64,000 nucleotides of DNA from positions 186,001 through 250,000 of the forward strand of contig JOBE01000001.1 of assembly GCA_000717735.1 (NCBI GenBank), in the 5' to 3' direction. Under the pieces are notes generated by a model. It searched no databases. It was not told where the DNA came from and saw only the letters and a list, made by a program, of their open reading frames with translations. The DNA comes from Streptomyces griseoluteus (GTDB lineage: Bacteria > Actinomycetota > Actinomycetes > Streptomycetales > Streptomycetaceae). Position numbers and translations under genes: made by a program. Position 1 is the first letter of the stretch, and the number at the start of each line of letters is the position of its first letter. Positions 1-7,272 of this stretch are shown here, one piece after another.

Positions 1-1099
1 TCGCGCCGAAGGAGTAGTCCAGACCCTTGCCCTTGACGGGCGTGCCGACGTACTGGAGTTCCAGGGTGGAGAAGTCGATGCCGCCCGGGGTGGGCATCTG
101 GGAGACGCCGGGGATCCGGCCCATGCGCTGAAGCCGGTCGGCGAGCTGCTTGGGGCTCTCCGGCGACTTCTGGATCATGTCGTTGCCGCCGCCACGGGAA
201 CCGGTGCTGGTGCCGGGCTTGGCGTTCATGTACGGGTCGACACGACGCGTCGGGCTGTTCGACGTCCCGCTCGGGGCCTTCTCCACCGCGGCGGCCCTGT
301 AGCTGATCTTCTTGACCCGGTCCGGGGCGATCTTCCGGAGGTCGGCGTCGTGGTTCTTCGCGCCGCCCTTCGTCTCCCGCCCGTAGGCGTAGGAGATCTT
401 CTTGTCCTTGTGGTTCGGATCCTTCAGCAGCGCCTTGTCCTTGGGGCGCTGCGTGGGGTCGGGCTTGTCGTTCGACTTGCCCTCGACGATCTCACCGGTG
501 CGCTTGTTGTAGGCGTCCGCCCGCCGTACGTAGCGTTCCTTGGTGTCCGGGTCGACGACCTCGAACTCCTTCTCGCAGATCCAGTCCGGGCCGACCAGGC
601 CGAAGTCGTAGACGAGCTTGGCCATGTACGCCTTGCCGCGCGGGTCGTTGCCGCCCTTGGGGATGTAGAAGTCGTCCCGGTACGTCTCGAACGGCACCCC
701 ACTCCACTGGGCCGTATTCTGCGCCTTCTTGTAGTAGGCCCAGACCCGCCGCTCGTCACCCTTCTTGTAGTCGTCCGGGGTGTCGCTGATCCCCTTGAGC
801 TCCTCAGGGGTCGGCGCGCGCAGGCCGTCCCATTGCTTCTGCCCGTTGACGTAGTCGTACTCGTCGAGGTCCGCGTCCGGCCGGATGTACCCGTCGTCCG
901 GGAGGCCGCCTTCCAGGACGTCGGAGAAGTCGTAGAAGTCCTTGTACTCCTCGTCGCAGCGCTTTCCCTGCTTCAGCGAAGGTTTCGCCTCGGCCTGGTC
1001 CCAGCCGGGCAGGCCGGTCAGCGAGACGGCGCCGGCGCAGGCCAGCGCGATCGCCGCCCGAGCCCACCAGCGGCGTCGGGAACGTATGTGTCGGGTCAC
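1..1099 (-). CDS. Secreted protein with possible PD-(D/E)xK nuclease core (3' end outside window)
   Basis: The reading frame runs from a GTG at 1099 off the left edge of the window, so about 366 residues are visible and the C-terminus is missing. An AGGGGG ribosome binding site lies 6 nt before the start. The N-terminus is a signal peptide: basic residues 1-13, a hydrophobic stretch about 14-30 and a likely cleavage near Ala36-Ala38. The mature part is rich in charged residues and aromatics. Residues 195-208 contain an Asp, ten residues, then Glu-Gly-Lys (D195, E206, K208) following a predicted strand. This spacing matches the catalytic core of PD-(D/E)xK nucleases, including the restriction-fold domains of secreted polymorphic toxins. 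The family assignment is inference; only the signal peptide and spacing are visible. A Pro/Ser/Gly-rich stretch follows. The divergent gene at 1306 could be a partner, but nothing in the sequence proves it. Confidence 0.7.
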   Translation of the reverse strand, partial: MTRHIRSRRRWWARAAIALACAGAVSLTGLPGWDQAEAKPSLKQGKRCDEEYKDFYDFSDVLEGGLPDDGYIRPDADLDEYDYVNGQKQWDGLRAPTPEELKGISDTPDDYKKGDERRVWAYYKKAQNTAQWSGVPFETYRDDFYIPKGGNDPRGKAYMAKLVYDFGLVGPDWICEKEFEVVDPDTKERYVRRADAYNKRTGEIVEGKSNDKPDPTQRPKDKALLKDPNHKDKKISYAYGRETKGGAKNHDADLRKIAPDRVKKISYRAAAVEKAPSGTSNSPTRRVDPYMNAKPGTSTGSRGGGNDMIQKSPESPKQLADRLQRMGRIPGVSQMPTPGGIDFSTLELQYVGTPVKGKGLDYSFGA

Positions 1100-1305
1100 G
1101 AAAACCCCCTGGGGGCCCCAGGTCAGCCAGATGTCCACGCGCGGCGCCACGGGCCCCCGTGGTCAGTTCGGCGCCGCTGCGGGAGCACTCACCGTAGGGG
1201 GCCAACTCGCCCCGCCCGAGCCGGAATTACCAACGGCGCACCGACCACTCACGTGCGCTGCGGGATCTCTACACCGCGCACACATGGTTCGCCTAGTCTC
1301 GGGGC

Positions 1306-1899
1306 ATGGAGTGGACCGACCCGCGCGACATGGACGAGGACGAGTACGCCGAGTACCTGCGCGAAGAGAAGACCCGAGACCACGTCAGCGCCCACAACGC
1401 GGTGCTGGAGAAGTGGCTGGAACAGCAGCGCACCGGATTCCCCGCCTGGGCGCGGGAGCGCGCCGGCCGCGGGCCGTGGGACTTCGCCGTGGACTCCCTC
1501 CCCCGGCTCGAAGCGCTCGTCCGGGACGCGTTCGACAGCCCCGCTCAGGCCCGCGAGGTGAGGGACACGCCCCTGGTCGCGGTCGCGGCCTGGTACCTCG
1601 GCGAGGTCCACAACCGGGCCTTCGGCACCCAGTGGCGGTTCCACCCCTCCTTCGCCGGCGCGAACCCCCTGGACCACCGGCCGCACATCACCCTGCCCTG
1701 GGAGCGCCGGGAGGAGTTCCACTACACCGACCCCGAGCACATCGAGGACGACGCGCGCCCGATCTACTCCCCCACCGAAGTCCTGTGCAACCTCCCCGCC
1801 CGACCTGCGGACCAGGGCCTCCTGCACCGCATCGGCAGCCGGTGGGAGGTGCCCGCCTCCTGCGACGATGCGTCCTGCCGCTACCACGCCAACGGCTAG
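1306..1899 (+). CDS. Conserved-looking hypothetical protein, 197 aa
   Basis: This is a GC3-rich frame with an ATG start and no signal peptide or membrane segment. The N-terminal 30 residues are strongly acidic (Asp/Glu-rich) and contain two tyrosines. The middle has Trp/Pro-rich motifs and the C-terminal 30 residues carry three cysteines and a His (pattern C-D-D-A-S-C-R-Y-H), perhaps a small metal site. I do not recognise the family. It is transcribed away from the secreted protein gene at 1099, with a 206-bp shared upstream region. A small acidic cytosolic protein beside a secreted putative nuclease is the usual layout of a toxin and its immunity protein, but here that is only a guess. Its TAG stop codon overlaps the first base of the MITE-like element at 1899. 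Confidence 0.75.
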   Translation: MEWTDPRDMDEDEYAEYLREEKTRDHVSAHNAVLEKWLEQQRTGFPAWARERAGRGPWDFAVDSLPRLEALVRDAFDSPAQAREVRDTPLVAVAAWYLGEVHNRAFGTQWRFHPSFAGANPLDHRPHITLPWERREEFHYTDPEHIEDDARPIYSPTEVLCNLPARPADQGLLHRIGSRWEVPASCDDASCRYHANG

Positions 1900-2090
1900 G
1901 GTCTTCCGTTCGGATCAGGCCGGATCAGGGAGCGGGGTCCGGTGCATGGGGTCTCCCCAGGCCCGCAGGGCCTGGGGGACGCCGCGCGAGGCGGAGGAGG
2001 GGGCCATGGCGGGGCCATGGCGACCGACGACAACGCGGCGAGGCGCGGTGCCAGGGCCCGCGAGCCCGGCATGATCCGAACGAGAGGCCC
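1899..2090 (+). repeat. MITE-like element, copy A (192 bp)
   Basis: This 192-bp segment recurs without gaps at 5177-5368 in the same orientation, with about 14 mismatches by eye (roughly 93% identity). The ends form an imperfect terminal inverted repeat of 25 bp (21 of 25 match) built around CGTTCGGATCA. Inside are two strong palindromes: one of the form CCCCAGGCCC / GGGCCTGGGG and one around GCCATGGC. There is no transposase reading frame, so it fits a miniature inverted-repeat element mobilised in trans. No clear target-site duplication is visible. The first base completes the TAG stop of the upstream gene. Confidence 0.85.
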
Positions 2091-2257
2091 CAGGCACGGC
2101 CGAAGGTCCTCGACGGCTGGTGACGGAGGTCCCTCGCGGGAGGGGAGGGGCGCCCCTGAAAAGAGAAATTCCACCTCGTAAGGTTGAAACCAGGACGTCT
2201 TGGAACGCCCGCCCACCGCGGAGCACTCCGCCCACCCGGCGAAGGGAGCCTGCCCCC

Positions 2258-2743
2258 ATGCCCCGAGCGACCGGCCCCGCCGCGACCGGGCCGCCCTCCT
2301 CCCGGCGCGTCCGGCTGCCCCACACGGCCGCCGCCGTACCGATCGCCCGCGCCCTGATCCGTACCGCGCTCACCGAACTCGACCCCGGGGCGGCCGACCT
2401 CCCCGACACCGACACGGCGGAGCTGCTCACCGCCGAGCTCGTCGCGAACGCCGTCGAGCACACCGCGGGCCTCGGCCCCATCGAACTCGTCGTCGAGCTG
2501 CTCGCGGGGCCCGGCGGCTGTCAGATCGAGGTCCACGACTCCCAGCCCGTCCTGCCCGGCCGGATCGTCTGCCCGGATCCGGGCACGGAGGTCGACCCGT
2601 GGCAGGAGCACGGCCGGGGACTGCTTCTCATCCGCGCGCTGAGCAGCGACTGCGGACACCGCCCAACCGCCCACGGCAAGGCGGTCTGGTTCACCCTCCC
2701 CGCCGTACCGGCCCAGCGCGGGCGCCGTCCTCAGGCGCCCTGA
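2258..2743 (+). CDS. RsbW-like ATP-binding protein (HATPase_c_2 family)
   Basis: This 161-residue protein has the GHKL ATPase layout of the stand-alone anti-sigma/serine kinase proteins that are very numerous in Streptomyces. The N-box reads [10 protein letters not shown] at about residues 63-72, and the G-box-like E-H-G-R-G-L-L-L-I lies near 126-134. Such proteins bind ATP and control sigma factors or anti-sigma antagonists, but the partner of this one cannot be told from the window. The ATG at 2258 is chosen because GAAGGGAG lies 9 nt upstream and the homology begins soon after; a longer in-frame extension to 2120 would run from within the end region of the repeat and has no family support. 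Its 3' end overlaps that of the convergent argF by 13 bp. Confidence 0.85.
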   Translation: MPRATGPAATGPPSSRRVRLPHTAAAVPIARALIRTALTELDPGAADLPDTDTAELLTAELVANAVEHTAGLGPIELVVELLAGPGGCQIEVHDSQPVLPGRIVCPDPGTEVDPWQEHGRGLLLIRALSSDCGHRPTAHGKAVWFTLPAVPAQRGRRPQAP

Positions 2744-3750
2744 GGAGCGGGCCCCGCGAGCGTCGCGACCAGGACCGCCTTGATGGTGTGCATCCGGTTC
2801 TCGGCCTCGTCGAAGACGACCGAGTGGGCCGACTCGAAGACCTCGTCGGAGACCTCCAGCTCGGTCAGGCCGTGCCGGGCGTGGATGTCCCGCCCGACGG
2901 CCGTGCCCAGGTCGTGGAAGGCCGGCAGGCAGTGCAGGAACTTGACGTCCGCGTTGCCGGTCGCGCGCAGCACGTCCATGGTCACGGAGTACGGGGCGAG
3001 GGCGGCGATCCGCTCGTCCCAGACCTCCTTGGGCTCACCCATGGAGACCCAGACGTCGGTGGCCACGAAGTCGGCACCCGCGACCCCCTCCGCGACGTCC
3101 TCGGTGAGGGTGACGGTCGCACCACTGGCCGCCGCGAGCTCGCGGGCGACGGTGACGACGTCCTCGGCGGGCCAGTACGCCCGGGGGGCGACGATCCGCA
3201 CGTCCATGCCGAGCAGGGCGCCGGTGACCAGGTAGGAGTTGCCCATGTTGAAGCGGGCGTCGCCGAGGTAGGCGAAGGTGATCGCGTCCAGCGGCTTGTC
3301 CGTGTGCTCGGTCATCGTGAGCACGTCGGCGAGCATCTGGGTGGGGTGCCAGTCGTCGGTGAGCCCGTTGAAGACGGGGACGCCCGCGAAGGCGGCGAGC
3401 TCCTCGACCGCGGCCTGGCTGTCGCCCCGGTACTCGATGCCGTCGAACATCCGGCCGAGGACACGGGCGGTGTCCTTGACCGACTCCTTGTGACCCATCT
3501 GGGAACCGGAGGGGTCCAGGTAGGTGGTGGAGGCGCCCTGGTCCGCGGCGGCGACCTCGAAGGCGCAGCGGGTGCGGGTCGACGTCTTCTCGAAGATCAG
3601 GGCGATGTTCCTGCCGCGCAGCCGCTGGACCTCGGCGCCCGCCTTCTTGGCGGCCTTGAGCTCGGCCGAGAGCGCGACCAGGCCGCGGAACTCCTCGGCG
3701 GTGAAGTCCAGCTCCTTGAGGAAGTGGCGGCCGATGAGGTCTGTGGCCAT
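2731..3750 (-). CDS. argF: Ornithine carbamoyltransferase
   Basis: The 339-residue product has the normal length for this family. It shows the carbamoyl phosphate-binding motif S-T-R-T-R near residues 56-60, the H-P-T-Q motif after F-N-G-L-T-D-D-W, the S-M-G-E loop (SMG ornithine loop) and the H-C-L-P-A-F-H-D catalytic motif with its Cys. It interconverts ornithine plus carbamoyl phosphate and citrulline plus phosphate in the cytoplasm. It lies 126 bp downstream of arginine deiminase, so a catabolic role (arcB: phosphorolysis of citrulline) is likely, although the anabolic role (argF) cannot be excluded. No carbamate kinase gene (arcC) is present in the window. The start is the ATG at 3750, with a purine-rich GGAGCG upstream. 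Confidence 0.95.
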   Translation of the reverse strand: MATDLIGRHFLKELDFTAEEFRGLVALSAELKAAKKAGAEVQRLRGRNIALIFEKTSTRTRCAFEVAAADQGASTTYLDPSGSQMGHKESVKDTARVLGRMFDGIEYRGDSQAAVEELAAFAGVPVFNGLTDDWHPTQMLADVLTMTEHTDKPLDAITFAYLGDARFNMGNSYLVTGALLGMDVRIVAPRAYWPAEDVVTVARELAAASGATVTLTEDVAEGVAGADFVATDVWVSMGEPKEVWDERIAALAPYSVTMDVLRATGNADVKFLHCLPAFHDLGTAVGRDIHARHGLTELEVSDEVFESAHSVVFDEAENRMHTIKAVLVATLAGPAPQGA

Positions 3751-3784
3751 GGGACGCGCTCCTATGGGTACGGTCGGGACGTCG

Positions 3785-3860
3785 ACAGGTGACGCCGACA
3801 GGGGACGCCGATCAGGGGACGCTGGAAGTCTATACGTAGCTCAACATTTATATACAGCCC
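3785..3860 (-). promoter_or_regulatory. Repeat-bearing, AT-rich leader between arcA and argF
   Basis: Positions 3786-3826 hold three imperfect 13-14 bp direct repeats built on GACAGGGGACGCC. Next to them, 3829-3856 is a strikingly AT-rich stretch (two TATAC blocks and TTTATATA) in otherwise 70+% GC DNA. This is the obvious place for an argF promoter or an arginine repressor site. I cannot match it convincingly to an ARG box, nor pair a -35 with a -10. Confidence 0.4.
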
Positions 3861-3876
3861 CGTCCCTCGGTACCCG

Positions 3877-5109
3877 TCAGACCGCGTCCCGCTCCACCGG
3901 GCAGCTCATACAGCGCGGCCCGCCCCTCCCCCGGCCCAGCTCGCTGCCCGGGATCTCGATCACCTCGATGCCCTGCTTCCGCAGATGCGTGTTCGTGGTG
4001 GCGTTCCGCTCGTACGCGACGACCACACCCGGCTCCACGGCGAGCACGTTGCACCCGTCGTCCCACTGCTCGCGCTCGGCCGCGTGCACGTCCTGCGTCG
4101 CCGTCAGGACACGGATCTCCTGCAGCCCGAGCGCCGCCGCGATGGCGTGGTGCATCCGCTCCGGCGGATGGTCGGTCACCCGCAGCGGCTGGCCCGCGTC
4201 CCCCGGTTCGATCGTGTACGAGCGGAGCATCCCGAGCCCCGCGTACTGAGTGAACGTGTCCTGGTCCACCATCGTCATCACCGTGTCCAGGTGCATGAAC
4301 GCCCGCCGCTTCGGCATGTCGAGCGCGACGATCGTGCGCGCGGAACCGGCCGCGAACATGCCCCGGGCCAGCATCTCCACCGCCTGCGGGGTCGTCCGCT
4401 CGCTCATCCCGATGAGCACGGCACCGTTGCCGATGACGAGGACGTCCCCGCCCTCGATGGTCGACGGATAGTCGGCCTGCCCCTCCGACCAGTGGTGGAA
4501 CGGCCCCGCCCCGGCAGCGGTGAACAGCGGATGGTGCTTGTAGATCGCCTCGAAGTGCACGGTCTCGCGCTGCCGGGCCGGCCAGCGCATCGCGTTGATC
4601 GAGACGCCGTCGTAGATCCAGGCCGAGGTATCCCGGGTGAAGAGGTGGTTCGGCAGCGGACCGAGGAGGAAGTCGTCCAGGTCCAGGGCGTGGAAACGGA
4701 CCGAGGTCGGCTCGCGGTGCGCCACCAGGAACTCCCGCTTCGTCATCCCGCCCACCAGCGCCTCCCTCAGCGCGACCGCGTCCAGCGAGTCGAACGCGGC
4801 GCGGAGGTGGTCGGTGGCCAGCGGCCCGTACTCCTTCTCGTCGAAGACCCGGTCGAGCACGAGCGCGCGGGCGGCCGGCACCTCCAGGGCCTCGCTCAGC
4901 AGGTCCCCGAAGAGATGCACCTCCACCCCCCTGTCCCGCAGCACGTCCGCGAAGCCGTCGTGCTCCTGCCGGGCCCGGCGCACCCAGAGCACGTCGTCGA
5001 AGAGGAGGGCGTCCTTGTTACTGGGGGTGAGCCGCTTCAGCTCCAGATCGGGCCGGTGCAGGATGACGCGGCGCAGCCGCCCGGTTTCGGAGTCGACATG
5101 GAATCCCAT
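3877..5109 (-). CDS. arcA: Arginine deiminase
   Basis: The 410-residue protein matches full-length arginine deiminase, which hydrolyses arginine to citrulline and ammonia. Visible family motifs in order are F-x-R-D near residue 156 (L-F-T-R-D-T), E-G-G-D near 218-221 (S-T-I-E-G-G-D), H-L-D-T near 271 (M-H-L-D-T-V-M-T) and the C-terminal catalytic Cys in R-C-M-S-C-P (the M-S-C-P motif). It is a soluble cytoplasmic enzyme. It is followed after 126 bp by ornithine carbamoyltransferase on the same strand, giving the first two steps of the arginine deiminase pathway. The ATG at 5109 starts the conserved N-terminus G-F-H-V-D-S-E. Both genes lie between the two MITE-like copies. Confidence 0.95.
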   Translation of the reverse strand: MGFHVDSETGRLRRVILHRPDLELKRLTPSNKDALLFDDVLWVRRARQEHDGFADVLRDRGVEVHLFGDLLSEALEVPAARALVLDRVFDEKEYGPLATDHLRAAFDSLDAVALREALVGGMTKREFLVAHREPTSVRFHALDLDDFLLGPLPNHLFTRDTSAWIYDGVSINAMRWPARQRETVHFEAIYKHHPLFTAAGAGPFHHWSEGQADYPSTIEGGDVLVIGNGAVLIGMSERTTPQAVEMLARGMFAAGSARTIVALDMPKRRAFMHLDTVMTMVDQDTFTQYAGLGMLRSYTIEPGDAGQPLRVTDHPPERMHHAIAAALGLQEIRVLTATQDVHAAEREQWDDGCNVLAVEPGVVVAYERNATTNTHLRKQGIEVIEIPGSELGRGRGGPRCMSCPVERDAV

Positions 5110-5176
5110 GCGTCCATCCTGACGGAGCCGGGCGGCCGAGTCCCGCGTTTCGGACCAGGCGCGGGCGGCAGGGCCA

Positions 5177-5368
5177 GGGTCTGTCGTTTGGATCAGGCCG
5201 GATGAGGGAGCGGGGTCCGGTGCATGGGGTCTCCCCAGGCCCGCAGGGCCTGGGGGACGCCGCGCGAGGCGGAGGAGGGCGCCATGGCGGAGCCATGGCG
5301 CCCGACGACAACGCGGCGAGGCGCGGCACCAGACCCCGCGAGCCCGGCATGATCCAAACGACCGGCCC
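5177..5368 (+). repeat. MITE-like element, copy B (192 bp)
   Basis: This is the second copy of the element at 1899-2090, same length and orientation. Its terminal inverted repeats match at 22 of 25 positions around GTCGTTTGGATCA. The inner palindrome GGCGCCATGGC / GCCATGGCGCC is perfect here with a 3-nt loop. Where copy A has C in the left arm and G in the right arm (CGTTC / GAACG), copy B has T and A (CGTTT / AAACG), so the pairing is kept. Its right edge supplies the last base (G on the minus strand) of the TAG stop codon of the GAP1-like gene. Confidence 0.85.
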
Positions 5369-7272
5369 TACCGGTACGCCGCTCCTCCGCCCGGGCGGGG
5401 AGCCGTACGGGGCACGCCGTACGCCTCCTTCAGGAGCGTCAGCCACACCACCTCCGGCAGGCCGGGGCACTCACCCTCGATGATCAGCCAGAAGGCCTCG
5501 CGGGCGGACGGCGCCGGGCTCGTACGGAGCCGGGAGAGCAGCGCGGCGACCGTACCGGCCGGGCCGTCACCGCCGGCGAGGACCGGGCGGACCGCCCAGA
5601 GGTACAGCTCGGCGGCGTTGGCCGCGCGCTGCTCCTCCGGCGGGTCGGACGGGTCGGCCTCGGCGCCCGGCGGCGCGACGGCCCAGAGGTCCTGGCCGAG
5701 GGCCGCCGCGCACAGCTCCCGGCGCATCGGATGCTCCCAGGACGGCAGGCGGCGGGCGGCCTCCCCGAGGAGGAGGGTGAGGACGACGTACGCCTGCGGG
5801 CGGCCCAGCGCGGCGAGCAGTTCGCGGCTGCCGGCCCCCTCGACGAGCCCCCGGGCCTCCTCCACGGTGCGGGCGGCAGGCAGCTTGTGCACGAGCCCGG
5901 TCTCGACGTCCTTCTCCCGCCCCCGCACCCTGGGCCAGGAACGCCCGGGGGCGGCGCTCGGGCCGGTCCACTCGGGCGCGACCCGGGGCAGCACGGGGCG
6001 GGGGTACGGGTCGCCCCCGGGGCGGTGGGGCGGCTCCTGCGGTCCGGTCCCGAGGGCTCGGGCGCCGGAGCCGCGCGGCTCGGGCGTCGGGTCCGGGTCC
6101 GGCCCGGGTGCCGGTTCGGGAGTCGGTTCGGGCGCCGGAACCGGCATCGGTTCCGGCGCCGGATCGATCTGCGGCTCGGGCTCCGGCTTCGGCTCGCTCC
6201 GCGGTACGGCGCCCGCCACGGCCGCCGGCCCGCCCCGGGGCGTCACCGGCCGCGGGTCCGGGCGGAACCACAGGTCCGGGCGTTCCGACGGGCCGGGGAA
6301 GCCGGGGGCAGGGGCCCACGGGGTCCGGCCGGTGGGGGCGGCCGCCTGCGCGGGGACGTGCGGGGCGGTCGGCGGGCCCGCCCGGCCGTCGAGGGCGGCG
6401 AGCGCGCGCGTGGCCGTCTCCAGGAGGGGACCGCGCCGCGCGGAGGCGGCCGCGTGGAGGGCGCTGCCGACCGCGTACTCGCCGCCGTCTCCCTCCGCGA
6501 CCCCCTGGAGGTGGTGGCGGACGAGCCGGGCCGCGATCTCGTCCGCCGCGTCGCCGCTCCGCTCCCGCGGATCGACCCGGCGGCGTTCGGTGTTGCGGCT
6601 CGCGGCGCCGGACCAGCGGCCGACGAACACGAAGCGGAGCGCGGGGAGTTCGACGGTGTCGTGGGTGGCGAAGGTCCACCGGCGGTCGGTGAGGGTGCCG
6701 AACATGCTGTGCAGTCCCCAGAGCACCTGGCAGGCGGTGTCGCCCCGTTCGTCGAGGACGGTGAAGCGCTCGTCCGGGTGACGCAGCAACTCCGCGACCG
6801 CGCCCGTGAGTTCCTCGGCCGCGTACGCCAGGATCCGGTCGAGTTCGCCCTGGCCCCTGCCGGTCGCCGGGACGAGGACGTCCTCGGGGACGACCGGCAG
6901 CCGGCCGCGCGCCTCGGCGGCGTTCAGCTCGGCGCCCTCCCAGTTCCAGGCGTGCAGCCCGAGGCAGACCGCCGGTTCGAGGAGCGCGGGCGAGCCGACG
7001 AGGGCGTGGCAGAGCACGGAGGTCCCGCCGTCGGCGTCCGCGAACGGGGTGCGCCGGATCAGCATCACGTCCGCGCGCCGCTGGAGCCGGATCAGGGCCG
7101 GCCGGGTCTCCTCGCCGCTCGCGCGGAGCACGGGGCCCGAGGTCCTGAAGAGGTTCTCCGCCTCGTCGCGGGGGCCCGACCAGGCCACCGGGCCGAATCC
7201 GGTACTGCCGGTGAGGTTCTCGCTGTCCCAGCGGAAGACGATCTGGTCGACCTCGTTCTCCGACCGTGTCAT
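5368..7272 (-). CDS. GTPase-associated protein 1 (GAP1)-like protein
   Basis: The 634-residue product is the last gene of a nine-gene operon and overlaps the preceding GTPase gene by 4 bp (ATGA). Residues 1-290 form a globular N-terminal region beginning V-D-Q-I-V-F-R-W; a Pro/Glu-rich linker with P-E-P repeats covers about 345-430; a helical C-terminal domain of about 200 residues follows. This arrangement and its place next to a double-GTPase gene match the GTPase-associated protein 1 group described from NTP-dependent conflict systems. There are no membrane segments and no catalytic motif that I can recognise. It is probably an adaptor or effector acting with the GTPase, but that is inference. 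The frame stays open upstream to 8916 inside the GTPase gene; the ATG at 7272 is preferred because of the overlap and the N-terminus. The stop codon overlaps MITE copy B. Confidence 0.75.
   Translation of the reverse strand: MTRSENEVDQIVFRWDSENLTGSTGFGPVAWSGPRDEAENLFRTSGPVLRASGEETRPALIRLQRRADVMLIRRTPFADADGGTSVLCHALVGSPALLEPAVCLGLHAWNWEGAELNAAEARGRLPVVPEDVLVPATGRGQGELDRILAYAAEELTGAVAELLRHPDERFTVLDERGDTACQVLWGLHSMFGTLTDRRWTFATHDTVELPALRFVFVGRWSGAASRNTERRRVDPRERSGDAADEIAARLVRHHLQGVAEGDGGEYAVGSALHAAASARRGPLLETATRALAALDGRAGPPTAPHVPAQAAAPTGRTPWAPAPGFPGPSERPDLWFRPDPRPVTPRGGPAAVAGAVPRSEPKPEPEPQIDPAPEPMPVPAPEPTPEPAPGPDPDPTPEPRGSGARALGTGPQEPPHRPGGDPYPRPVLPRVAPEWTGPSAAPGRSWPRVRGREKDVETGLVHKLPAARTVEEARGLVEGAGSRELLAALGRPQAYVVLTLLLGEAARRLPSWEHPMRRELCAAALGQDLWAVAPPGAEADPSDPPEEQRAANAAELYLWAVRPVLAGGDGPAGTVAALLSRLRTSPAPSAREAFWLIIEGECPGLPEVVWLTLLKEAYGVPRTAPRPGGGAAYR

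Noticed and set aside
1100..1300. Hairpins between the first two genes as a riboswitch
   Set aside because: Only short G/C palindromes near the ribosome binding site are visible; no known riboswitch core.
350..2123. Long plus-strand frames at 350-1561 and 942-2123
   Set aside because: They are antisense or out-of-frame shadows of the secreted protein gene and the 197-residue gene; no ribosome binding site and poor codon use.
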